64,000 nucleotides of DNA from contig CDRNVI010000015.1 of the NCBI GenBank assembly GCA_977017575.1, positions 124,001 through 188,000 of the forward strand, written 5' to 3'. Origin of the DNA: Paramoeba atlantica (Eukaryota > Discosea). A program made the translations under genes and the position numbers. Below the pieces are notes generated by a model. That model was not told the origin of the DNA, did not search any database, and saw nothing but the letters and a program-made list of their open reading frames with translations. The first letter of the stretch is position 1. Every line of letters starts with the position of its first letter. This document shows positions 10,604-18,859 of this stretch, piece after piece.

Positions 10604-10631
10604 CCTACTGCACTAAATATTCCTGTTTTAG
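10604..10631 (+). promoter_or_regulatory. Putative trans-splice acceptor (pyrimidine tract plus AG)
   Basis: A pyrimidine-rich stretch ends in CCTGTTTTAG with the AG at 10630-10631, and an ATG follows one base later at 10633. This has the form of a kinetoplastid spliced-leader acceptor. It supports the small gene that follows and would leave almost no 5' UTR beyond the leader. Confidence 0.45.
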
Positions 10632-10632
10632 T

Positions 10633-10824
10633 ATGGGGCGAAGTAACAACCAGAGGCGAAGAACGGCAAAAAGGACAGGACGTCCGTTGCTTCTCAAGAA
10701 AACGAAATCAAAGTGGAAGAAACTTGCCGCACAAAGTTCCTCAGAAAAATTTAAAAATTCCCGTCTTCGTAAAGGGTATACCAAGAACGAGAAAGGACGC
10801 GTCAAAAAAAGGAAGTATACTTAG
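10633..10824 (+). CDS. Small Lys/Arg-rich protein (hypothetical)
   Basis: This 63-residue protein is very basic throughout: MGRSNNQRRRTAKRTGRP, then blocks of KKTKSKWKK and KGRVKKRK. No family is recognised. The composition suggests an RNA-binding or nucleolar/ribosomal role, but that is inference. Support for it being a real gene is the splice-acceptor-like tract directly upstream and its position in the same-strand array. A longer frame in another phase (10484-10909) overlaps it and starts without ATG; I prefer the short one because of the acceptor and its uniform basic character. Confidence 0.5.
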   Translation: MGRSNNQRRRTAKRTGRPLLLKKTKSKWKKLAAQSSSEKFKNSRLRKGYTKNEKGRVKKRKYT

Positions 10825-11320
10825 CTCCATCCGCTGCATTCGCATAAAGCACCTCGGAAGATTCCATGACTCGAACTTCATAAATATCTTCCTTCGCCTG
10901 ATGCTGTGACGGTCAATAGGGATTGGGGAAGTTTGAATGCGAACGCACAATTTTTCTGGTATTCCAGTGTTCTTACATAAAGTGTATGTGTTCATGACGT
11001 TGTTTTATGACCTAACTAGTAGGCGTTGTTTTACGGCATATTTGATATTTTATATGGTTTTTGTAGGTTCAAAGCTTTATAAATAATATTTTCTTATAAT
11101 ATTTTCCTATAATGTTTCCTATAATATTTCCTATACTGTGACCCCCCCTTTAATAGAGACACCCCCTCAGACCCCCCTTTAATGGAGACAAAATTAGGGG
11201 AAGAATTTTTTGGATGGAGCTATTTTTTTTTTGGGGGGGGGGGCGAAGTGGATAAGAAAATTTGGATTGTCCCTTAAAAAGGGAAGAAAAATTAGAATTC
11301 ACTGAACATTCTATTTGTCG

Positions 11321-11346
11321 CTTCGCTAAATGCGGTGGTTGTTTTC
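11321..11346 (+). repeat. Partial copy of the CTTCGTTAAACGCGGTGG fold-back family
   Basis: CTTCGCTAAATGCGGTGG followed by TTGTTTTCAA matches the left arm of the elements at 15284-15400 and 22191-22277. The matching right arm is absent here. Confidence 0.5.
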
Positions 11347-12561
11347 AAAATAGACTGCCGGGGAGGGAGCGGAGTTGAGGACGGCGCCTATTTCGTCCAA
11401 CTGACAATTATGTAGGGAGGTGAATTCACTATCTTTTCCCAGAACTGACAAATAAACAGGGGGTGGGCGGTGACAAATAGATGTATGTAGGGGGGTGACG
11501 ATAGATGTACATAGTTGCTATATACAGCATATATACTGCATAGATGTATCATAGTTGCTATATACAGTTGCTATATATAGTTGCTATATGTAGATGAACC
11601 CCTCCTACCCTGGAGCTGTTAATTATTGACTTCCTCTTATAGGAGGATAAGTCAGATGTGTGCCCTCTATGGTTGAGATTACTCCTGTGTTGGCACAGAT
11701 GCTTCGAGCATCAGCATTCGCACAGCGGACCTAGGCTGGAACTAGGGGGCTGGAACTAGGCTGGAACTACTACTACTATATAGATAAGGGGTTGGGGGTA
11801 TGATCTCGTGTGATCTCACGTGATCTCGCATTAACTCGCGTGATCTCGTCTTGGGCCTAACCCGCAGCCCCTCAAATGTAGGGGGGATAAAATCCTTTGG
11901 AAGGCAGAGTGCGGAATTTCAACCGCGGCTCTCGAATATCCGTTGTTTCTTAATAGTCAGAGCGTCATGTAACCCCTGAAACCGCACTCTCGATGGCAAA
12001 GTGACCGCTCCAAGGAAAAAGAGCAAGTATGCACCCATTTTACCAAAAATAAGAACCATTCTATTTTTTAACGTATAGTGGTTCCAATTGAACTTCCCCC
12101 CGGCGGAATTCGAACAAAAGCTTTTTTGTCCGTTTTTGCTCATTTTTGTTGCAAACGAGAGATCTCGTTTCGCTAGTGAAGCGCTTTGGCACCTTTTTTT
12201 CCCTAGTGCTCATATGGTGACCCGAAAAACAGCCCAAACAAAATTCTTGATGAATACGAACCTTGGAAGGAAGTCTAAAACCATATGTTTCTGACCCAGG
12301 GGGTACCAGGGGGTCCCTACAAAAAAAGGGCAGCAAATCGCTTAACCAGGAAAACGAAATCTATCCAATGCTGCGAAAAAGAAGAAAAACTGATAAAAAA
12401 ACTCAAAATTCCGCGGCGGGGAAGATATCTTGAAACCACTCTACTTTTGTTCCTCACCACGTTTTCGCATTAACACGACTTTTGTTGACACAACATTTGT
12501 CGCCTCGACTTTTGTTGAGATAACTTTTTAGCCCCCTGTAAGGAAAGGCTTCTGAAACTGA

Positions 12562-12580
12562 GGCGCCGCGAAGCGGCGCC
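12562..12580. repeat. Perfect GC-rich palindrome
   Basis: GGCGCCGCGAAGCGGCGCC is a 19-base palindrome with a 3-base loop. The core CCGCGAAGCGG also occurs at 1791-1801, and a similar palindrome (GCCGCTGCGCGGC) lies near 56492. It is probably part of a repeat family rather than a terminator. Confidence 0.7.
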
Positions 12581-12744
12581 AATTTTTTTTTCCTGTTTCG
12601 GATTTTCATTTCATCCCCCCCTTTAATAGAGACAAATGACGAAATTGTGTCTACATTAAAGGGGGGGGTCACAGTAATATTTCCTATAACATTTCCTATA
12701 ATATTTTTGACAGAGATTATCAGCATATTTGTTTCTACTATAAA

Positions 12745-13044
12745 ATGGTCTATACCAGTTGGAAGTGCGATCGTTACCTTATTTTCGCACCGAAATATCA
12801 CGCGTCCTGGCAAGCCATGCCCATGATCGGCTACTTTGTAAGTGGTGTACTGGTGTGGAAATACTTCGCATTCAACACTGAGGAAACAGAAAGACGCAAT
12901 GCGTGGTGGAGCGGATATCCCTGGTGGAGAGACCCCATAACATTGCGAAAGGAAGTGAAATACAAGCAAATGATTAGAGACAATGATGTGGATATATCCG
13001 AGGCAAAGTGGACGGGGGTAGAGAAAAGCAAACTGGTTCATTGA
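12745..13044 (+). CDS. Small single-pass membrane protein, probably mitochondrial (hypothetical)
   Basis: This 99-residue protein starts at the first ATG. A single hydrophobic segment lies at about residues 25-43 (MPMIGYFVSGVLVWKYFAF), followed by a polar, Trp-rich tail (RRNAWWSGYPWWRDP) with many charged residues. Size and pattern resemble small accessory subunits of respiratory complexes, but I recognise no specific family and offer this only as inference. It sits between repeats and the uL14 gene on the common strand. Confidence 0.6.
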   Translation: MVYTSWKCDRYLIFAPKYHASWQAMPMIGYFVSGVLVWKYFAFNTEETERRNAWWSGYPWWRDPITLRKEVKYKQMIRDNDVDISEAKWTGVEKSKLVH

Positions 13045-13339
13045 ACCAGCCGCCATACTTTGACGGAACCGGAGGAGATGGTGGGTACGCTCAGGTGGGT
13101 AGGGTATTTGTAAAAAGGTGTGAAACAGAGACTGGAAGTTGGAAAACTCAATTACGATTTCGAAAACGCTATACACGCTGTATACAATTTTGCTAACGTT
13201 TCCCAGGATGAAACAATTCTTGAAAACCTCCTTTTGGTTTCTTTGGAATTGGTTTCTTTAGTGTTGCAGCTTGTAAGAAAACATCACGCTTTTTATGTCT
13301 AGCTTAAAATTTACTTTTCTCTTGTATTTTACATAAAGA

Positions 13340-13756
13340 ATGGTAGGCTGCAAAGGAGCCAAGGCGAACAAATTTCGTATCACACTGGGTCTCCCCGTTG
13401 GGGCGATTATGAACTGCAGTGACAATACGGGGGCGCGCAATCTATATATTATTGCCGTAAAGGGAATCCGTGGTCGGCTTAACAGACTGCCCGCCGCCGC
13501 AGTCGGCGACGTCGTATTGGCCACAGTAAAGAGCGGCAAACCGGAACTCCGCAAGAAAGTGCTCCCTGCGGTGGTCATACGGCAACGACAAAAGTGGAGA
13601 CGGAAGGACGGCACCGTGATCTACTTTGAGGACAACGCAGGAGTGATTGTGAATCCGAAGGGGGAGATGAAGGGATCAGGTATTGCCGGGCCTGTGGCAA
13701 AGGAATGTGCTGATCTCTGGCCGAAGATCTCGACAAATGCACCTGCAATAGTGTAA
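13340..13756 (+). CDS. RPL23: 60S ribosomal protein uL14 (L23)
   Basis: This is a structural protein of the large cytosolic ribosomal subunit, near the subunit interface and factor-binding region. The 138-residue protein aligns almost without gaps with yeast and human L23. It has [30 protein letters not shown], then [25 protein letters not shown]...WRRKDG and [30 protein letters not shown]. Codon use is noticeably richer in G and C than in neighbouring genes, as expected for strong expression. The ATG at 13340 gives the usual N-terminus. Confidence 0.98.
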   Translation: MVGCKGAKANKFRITLGLPVGAIMNCSDNTGARNLYIIAVKGIRGRLNRLPAAAVGDVVLATVKSGKPELRKKVLPAVVIRQRQKWRRKDGTVIYFEDNAGVIVNPKGEMKGSGIAGPVAKECADLWPKISTNAPAIV

Positions 13757-14069
13757 TTATTGCAAGTAGAAAGTATCGAAGTAGTGAAAATTGCTCACCT
13801 AAATTAGCGCAAAAGGAAGGAGAAAGAATAAAATGAAGGGAAGGAAGGGAAGGAACAGCAATACGTTCCATACTATACCAATACTATACCAGCATATCAT
13901 TTACTGTATCGATATTTGAACACTGATTGCAAACTGTTTTGCAAATCGTGAATGAAGTCATCTAAAAAAATTCGGACTTGTCTTAGATCGTTACACGTAT
14001 TACATTGCACAGAATACAATTTATTTCCCTTATTCTTGTTAAGGAGTTTTTGGAAAATTCTTTCACTAC
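13757..14069. other. Intergenic spacer
   Basis: This holds short purine-rich repeats (GGAAGGAAGGGAAGG-like) near 13835-13858 and a doubled ACTATACCA near 13872-13892. No gene is seen. Confidence 0.35.
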
Positions 14070-14771
14070 ATGTCGAAATCTGTTTTAATTTACGGTGGTT
14101 GCGGAGCCCTAGGTAGGGCATGTGTAACACACTTCGTCAGTAAGGGATGGAATACTATCAGCGCGGACATCCATGAAAATTCGGAAGCGTCTTCTAATGT
14201 TATTGTTCCTTCATTTCGTTTCGCTACAACGAACACTGAGCTTGACGATTTCTTTTCTGCGATGCCTGAGCTTCATTGTATACTGAATGTGGCGGGAGGC
14301 TGGCAGGGTGGCAGTGCTGCCTCAAAGCATTTGGTGCGCAATGTCGATTTGTCGTACACTCAGAGCGTTGTGAGTTCCACATACTGTACGGAAATAGCGG
14401 CACGTAAGCTCTTGGGAGGTGGGTTATTGTTGCTTCCCGGCGCCGCTGCGGCACTTCAGCCGACTCCGAAAATGTTAGGCTACGGGATGGGAAAAGCAGC
14501 AGTTCATCATCTCGTACGTAGCTTGGCCGAACCCGAATCCTGCGGACTGCGTGTAAACTGTTGCACGATCGGGTTGCTGCCTATTACCCTCGACACAGCG
14601 CAGAATCGTGCTTCGATGCCAAATGCAGATTTCAATGAGTGGACACCCTTGAACGAGGTGGCATGGGTGGTGCAGCAGTGGGCGGCCGACCCTGAGACCC
14701 GTCCGCAAAGCGGTAGTCTGGCTGTATTTCGAACACGAGAGGGGCGAACTCGTGTGGCATATGAGCAGTAA
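14070..14771 (+). CDS. QDPR: Dihydropteridine reductase (short-chain dehydrogenase)
   Basis: This NAD(P)H-dependent enzyme of the SDR superfamily regenerates tetrahydrobiopterin from quinonoid dihydrobiopterin. The 233-residue protein has the Rossmann nucleotide motif YGGCGALGRA near residues 8-17, the NVAGGW block near 73-78, and the catalytic Tyr-x3-Lys (YGMGK, residues 138-142). The C-terminal pattern of the QDPR subfamily follows (VNCCTIGLLPITLDT..NR..MP.ADF..WTPL). Length matches animal QDPR (about 240). Kinetoplastids are pterin auxotrophs with an active pterin-reduction system, so the enzyme fits. The start is the first ATG, after a pyrimidine-rich tract. Confidence 0.9.
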   Translation: MSKSVLIYGGCGALGRACVTHFVSKGWNTISADIHENSEASSNVIVPSFRFATTNTELDDFFSAMPELHCILNVAGGWQGGSAASKHLVRNVDLSYTQSVVSSTYCTEIAARKLLGGGLLLLPGAAAALQPTPKMLGYGMGKAAVHHLVRSLAEPESCGLRVNCCTIGLLPITLDTAQNRASMPNADFNEWTPLNEVAWVVQQWAADPETRPQSGSLAVFRTREGRTRVAYEQ

Positions 14772-15283
14772 AAAGCTTTACGCCGATCAATTTCTTTTCT
14801 TTTGATTCGCGCTACGCAATCAGTGCAAGTACGCGCAATTCATAGATGATGGCGTACTCTTCTATTAATGTACACTACTTGGGCAATATGCTGGCGTGTG
14901 TAGAGGTGCTGATGGAGCCTTTTCTAGTTTTTGATACGCTTCGTATTGTTATATCGTATGCCATGCTATGTATTTATTTTAAATAAATACATAAATTAAT
15001 ACATAAATTAATACATAAATAAATTCTTTGTGTCCCTTGTCTAAAGGTCGTATGCTAAATCCATCGTTGCACCCTGAATGTAAAGTGAAGTTCAGTATTC
15101 ATCTTATTCGGAATTTCATTTCCTCGTAAAAGCGTATTGTACATATTGTATATCAGTTTGTACCATTTACACCACTTACTCTTCTTTCGAATTTTAATAG
15201 GTTATTTATGAAGATATTTCTGTTCGAAAATTCGTGTACGCACTTACTTACACCGTGCCGTTTCGCCAAAACCAGGGGCACTA
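14772..15283. repeat. Spacer with AT microsatellite
   Basis: Positions about 14966-15020 are iterated TAAATTAATACATAAA-type sequence. The rest is AT-rich without a supported gene. Confidence 0.5.
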
Positions 15284-15400
15284 TTTCTTTTTTAGGCTCT
15301 TCGTTAAACGCGGTGGTTGCTTTCAACTTAGAAGTCACTCGTGCTGCGCGCTTCGCGTTGAAAACTACCTCCGCGTTTAACGAAGAGCCTAAAAAAGAAA
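15284..15400. mobile_element. Fold-back MITE with perfect ~31-bp inverted ends
   Basis: The ends TTTCTTTTTTAGGCTCTTCG and its exact complement close a 117-bp unit, with pairing continuing through TTAAACGCGG. The interior (GAAGTCAC...GCGCGCTTCGCGTTGAAAAC) matches the element at 22191-22277 at roughly 80%, and partial copies lie at 11321-11346 and 22348-22370. It is too short to code for anything. A clear target duplication was not found. Confidence 0.75.
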
Positions 15401-15871
15401 ATTTAGCCTGGAAAACGGAAAGATTATAGCCAAAAATAGCCGAATTTCGGGTACAAATGGGGTGATTTTCGCATATTTTTGCTCTCAGAGCACTAAATCC
15501 GACATTTGCGCGTGGGAAATCACTCGCAGGCATGAATGAAAGCCTACCGAACGTATTGGGTAGAGAATGCGACTCCAACCATACCATTCTTTCGACACAA
15601 AAATGCCCCTTTAGGTCCGAAAAATACTTTTTCACCTTTTTTAGTCAAAAATGGGTCATTTTGGGGGGCGCACCACAGTTCGAAGAAGTGATACCTTGCG
15701 AAAACAACTGCGTAGAAAGCTAGTGTAGGTCCCAAACTATCAAAATACAATAGGGGAAACGATTTTGGAAAAATATTTTCTTTGTCATTTTTTTCGCCAA
15801 GTTAAAATTTTTTTCAAAAATTTTTTTCCGAAAAAATCCGAACTTGGCGGACCCGTCCTGCGGATACGCGG
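15401..15871. other. Repeat-rich spacer, no supported gene
   Basis: Short frames on both strands cover part of this region, but none has a recognisable domain or a convincing start. Homopolymer T and A runs dominate after 15770. Confidence 0.4.
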
Positions 15872-16177
15872 GGGGGTCACCCCCGGGTAGGGGGGTGGAA
15901 AATGCGCGCCAAGACCCCGGCTACCCTTTCTGCGGTTTTTTTTCGAAAACTAATTTTTTCGAAAAAATTTGCTCGACCATGCCCCCCCCCCCTGGACCCC
16001 CCCCATGGACCCCCCATTTTTTTCAAAAAATTTTTTCAGTTTTGGACCACCGGAGCCCCCTTTTATATTTTTTTCTTCTATTATATTACTGTGTTCCTCT
16101 TTATATTTTCACTGTTTTTGTTCACTTTTTTTTCAATAATCGAGTGTAGAGCGGTAGTTTTACAACCACCGCAATAA
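15872..16177 (+). repeat. Dispersed repeat, copy 1
   Basis: The block from GGGTAGGGGGGTGGAAAATG to AACCACCGCAATAA recurs at 57533-57881 in the same orientation and partly at about 59330-59480 inverted. Shared landmarks are GCGCGCCAAGACCCCGGCTA, poly-C tracts, TTTGGACCACCGGAGCCCC and CAATAATCGAG. It has no coding capacity beyond low-complexity frames. It ends about 8 bp before the element at 16187. Confidence 0.8.
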
Positions 16178-16186
16178 CGTATAATA

Positions 16187-16581
16187 CAGTGCGTGGTGTT
16201 ACTACGGGACGGGTTAATTACGGGACGGGTTAATTACGGGACGGGTTAATTACGGGACGGGTTAATTACGGGACGGGTTAATTACGGGACGGGTATTTAA
16301 GGGACAATATGGGGGTCGGGTCATATATTTGGAATGGGACAAAAGAACTACAAGTGTAGCTCCCAAATCACAGAGCGCGCAAGTTATCAAGCACACATAA
16401 AAATGTTTTTGTAAGATAAGGGAACGAAAAAGGAGACAAGTAAAGGAAGATAATGGAAAGAAAAAGGTATATTAGGGCCTTGAAAAAAAAGGAGAATTAA
16501 AGGACGGTTAATTACGGGACACTTTGGCCTTGATGGGGGGTGTCCCTTAATTAACCCGTCCCGTAATAAGGCCCCGCACTG
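16187..16581. mobile_element. 395-bp non-autonomous TA-flanked element with internal 16-bp tandem repeats
   Basis: The ends begin CAGTGCG and are inverted copies that both run into TTACGGGACGGGTTAATTA-type sequence; TA flanks each end (16185-16186 and 16582-16583). The left part holds about six head-to-tail copies of TACGGGACGGGTTAAT (16203-16290). The right part holds one inverted copy (about 16545-16568). There is no coding sequence. TA duplication and CAGTG ends suggest mobilisation by a Tc1/mariner-type transposase. Confidence 0.65.
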
Positions 16582-16754
16582 TACGTGGTTTACAATAAGT
16601 GGGAGGAGCACACTACTATATATACTTTGATAAATTTTATAATTAAGCTGAAGCTACTGCATTTGTAGAGTACTTGCCCCACATGACCAGCTCTCTTATT
16701 TTTTGATGCACTTCGAAATCAACTATATCACCGTTTGTTGATCTATTTCGACTG

Positions 16755-17414
16755 ATGACGAATTATTCTGATGGGCGGTGGACCCCTGAGGAACTTGCCG
16801 TTTTGCAGACCGTATTTAGTGATGTATCACAAATTAAGCTGATGGATCTGGTCGAGGAAGCTAGAATACAACTCGTGCAGCAGCTTCGCTCGTATCGCGA
16901 TCCAAAACGAATAAAGGCTTATTTTCTATTGTTCTCACGTCGCATGAAAAGAACTACGAGCTCGATCGTTTCTCAAGCACCCATACGAAATCGTCATGCT
17001 CCATCAATATATAGCGAGAAGGAAGAAACCGAATCCCCAAGGGATGAGATGAGCGTGGAAGCAGGCGTCAAATTTTCCATCTCTTCGCGCTCTGTGCCTG
17101 TGAATGCTGCGCGATCACGTCCCTGTTTGCTACATTGTAAATTAGGTCACGTTCTGCGACTTGATCGCATGGAAAGTGGGGAACTTGAAGTATATTTGAA
17201 CCTTATTTACCAAGCATTGCTTAATCATAAAAGCAAAAGAGAAATCGGTACTGCGACAGTCGACGTGCTAGACGAAATTATGAGATTGTTCCCCGAGTTC
17301 TGTGTATATGCTGAAACACCTTACATTCTGAAGGAATTTCTGAAAAAATTGTGCAGGCAGATCGACAGAAATGGAAATGTTGGACTTGTTGATTTCGCAT
17401 TTAGCAATTGTTAG
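16755..17414 (+). CDS. Hypothetical protein (219 residues)
   Basis: The protein begins MTNYSDGRWTPEELAVLQTVF, which recalls the first helix of a Myb/SANT fold, but the rest of that domain is not convincing. Residues about 60-115 are polar and Ser/Arg-rich, probably disordered. Residues about 120-219 are predicted helical, with regular leucines (LEVYLNLIYQALLNH and ILKEFLKKLCRQI). No enzyme motif, signal or membrane segment is visible. It is called as a gene because it is a long ATG-initiated frame on the array strand with protein-like composition. A chromatin or DNA-binding role is possible but unproven. Confidence 0.6.
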   Translation: MTNYSDGRWTPEELAVLQTVFSDVSQIKLMDLVEEARIQLVQQLRSYRDPKRIKAYFLLFSRRMKRTTSSIVSQAPIRNRHAPSIYSEKEETESPRDEMSVEAGVKFSISSRSVPVNAARSRPCLLHCKLGHVLRLDRMESGELEVYLNLIYQALLNHKSKREIGTATVDVLDEIMRLFPEFCVYAETPYILKEFLKKLCRQIDRNGNVGLVDFAFSNC

Positions 17415-17753
17415 GTGAAAACATTTTTGGGAACACGCTAATTATGAAAGTAGACACTACATGTGCACTATGTGCACTATTTTTCTTGTGTTTCGATCTT
17501 ATACTGTAGATCGAAAGATGGCATAGTTAATACTAGTTCACCTAGTACTAGTTCACTTAAAAAGTTGATCGCGGCTCTCAACGTGCGTATAAACCTTTGA
17601 GTGTTCAAAGGCTTTTTTACAAGAAACATATGAAGGAAGAGATATTAATTAAACGTCAATTTTATGGTTCGGAAACGTTGGCTGCACTCTTGGTTCATGT
17701 ACAACTATTTTAGAGCGCGTTGCTATGGTGAACTGAAAACTGTGGGATAATCT
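17415..17753. other. Intergenic spacer
   Basis: This contains a doubled TACTAGTTCAC (17532-17561), a doubled ATGTGCACT (about 17460-17480) and an 8-bp-stem hairpin TTCGATCT/AGATCGAA near 17492-17516. No gene is supported. Confidence 0.4.
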
Positions 17754-18629
17754 ATGGGTATCGCGTTTTCGCTTCCCCCTCGGGCCGCACGTTCATGTTC
17801 CAAGACTGGTGAATACAGCACGGGAGTGTCTCGCAGCACACAAACTTCTATGGATTCCACACGATCCGTTTCTCCCAAAGAAATACATTCAGTGGGCAAA
17901 CCGTCTCACATCACGCGTAGCGATGTGACCACTGGCATCAAGTCAAATCAGCCTACTGGAAGCGAACTTTGCCCCGCATTGGGGAACGGTCTGGGAATTC
18001 CCATCTCGAGTCCCACTATTTTTCACGCGAGTAGTGCAGCTACCCCATCCCAGGATCTTACAGTTCGCCAAAACGCTGCCTATGAGCGTGGCCGTCGAGA
18101 TGGAATGGAACTTGCAACCGGTGAGGCACGAGCTCGAGGTAGTGGAGATCTGTGGCTAATGGGAGGTACATGCATCTGCGTGCTGTGCACCATAGGGCTC
18201 ATTTTCTTACGTAAAGCGCAACTTACGCTTCGTCAAATGGAACACATGCGTCAGGATTCTACCACGCTTCTTCACCTCAAGGAAAAGGAGCTCTCCACGG
18301 AACAGGCACAGATTCAACACCTGCAAGGAATGCATCGTGAGTATCTCGCGAGGTGTCAGAAACAGGTCGCTGTAATTTCTAGACTCCGCAAACGGCAGCA
18401 TGCCCTAGCTCGAATGCTTCGAAACCGTGAGGTGTCGGAAACGCTGCAACAAAAGAAACATAAGCATGCTATCACATCTTTCTATGAAGAGAAAATAGGT
18501 ATCGCAGATGCAAGCTTCAAGGAAAGGTTTGCTGAATATCAAGTTAAGGAAGCGCTAAATATGCTGGCAGGGGCGCTTATGTGCCTCTCCATGTGGATAT
18601 CCTTTCAACTAGGACTGGCATGTGGCTAA
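17754..18629 (+). CDS. Hypothetical membrane protein with N-myristoylation signal and coiled coil
   Basis: The 291-residue protein starts MGIAFS, with Gly2 and Ser6, which fits the N-myristoylation consensus. Residues about 10-115 are Ser/Thr-rich and probably disordered. One hydrophobic segment lies at about 132-154 (LWLMGGTCICVLCTIGLIFL). A long charged coiled coil (about 155-235, QLTLRQMEHMRQD... and later REVSETLQQKKHK) follows, and a second hydrophobic stretch ends the protein (MLAGALMCLSMWISFQLGL). No enzyme domain is seen. Lipid anchor plus membrane segments suggest tethering two membranes or a membrane to the cytoskeleton; this is inference. Confidence 0.65.
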   Translation: MGIAFSLPPRAARSCSKTGEYSTGVSRSTQTSMDSTRSVSPKEIHSVGKPSHITRSDVTTGIKSNQPTGSELCPALGNGLGIPISSPTIFHASSAATPSQDLTVRQNAAYERGRRDGMELATGEARARGSGDLWLMGGTCICVLCTIGLIFLRKAQLTLRQMEHMRQDSTTLLHLKEKELSTEQAQIQHLQGMHREYLARCQKQVAVISRLRKRQHALARMLRNREVSETLQQKKHKHAITSFYEEKIGIADASFKERFAEYQVKEALNMLAGALMCLSMWISFQLGLACG

Positions 18630-18859
18630 ACGTAACTAGTTTAAAGCAGCGGCGCACTATTTTTTAATAGTCATGTCCTTGTACTTTGTAAGTACACGAA
18701 ATTTTTACAAATTTGTATATAAAAAAAAGTTGTATATGATTCGTAGAAACCAAGGAAAATTGTACGTATATTGGGCAGTGATTACGTTTTTTGAAATGGC
18801 GTCTAAATTCTAGTATTTCTTGGATCAATTTTTTTCTATACATACGAGTAAATCCGAAG

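Larger units (their letters stand above)
11136..12674. mobile_element. TA-flanked element with short terminal inverted repeats (decayed or non-autonomous, Tc1/mariner-like)
   Basis: The ends are inverted copies of about 25 bp beginning CTGTGACCCCCCC.TTTAATAGAGACA, differing by one base and one gap. Both are flanked by TA (11134-11135 and 12675-12676), the target duplication of Tc1/mariner elements. The length, 1,539 bp, is close to that of the transposon at 45487-47046. Each end also carries a second copy of the CCCCCCTTTAATRGAGAC block. The interior has CAT/AGTTGCTATATACAG repeats (about 11508-11597), TGATCTCGTG-like repeats (about 11800-11845) and a perfect 19-bp palindrome at 12562-12580. 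I find no transposase signature in it. Flanking TTTCCTATAATATT repeats lie just outside both ends. Confidence 0.55.

Noticed and set aside
10484-10909. 141-residue frame overlapping the small basic gene
   Set aside because: Starts without ATG and its N-terminal part is AT-rich; the 63-residue frame with an acceptor directly upstream is better supported.
15844-16177. Open frames rich in Pro and Phe
   Set aside because: Generated by poly-C and poly-T tracts of a dispersed repeat.
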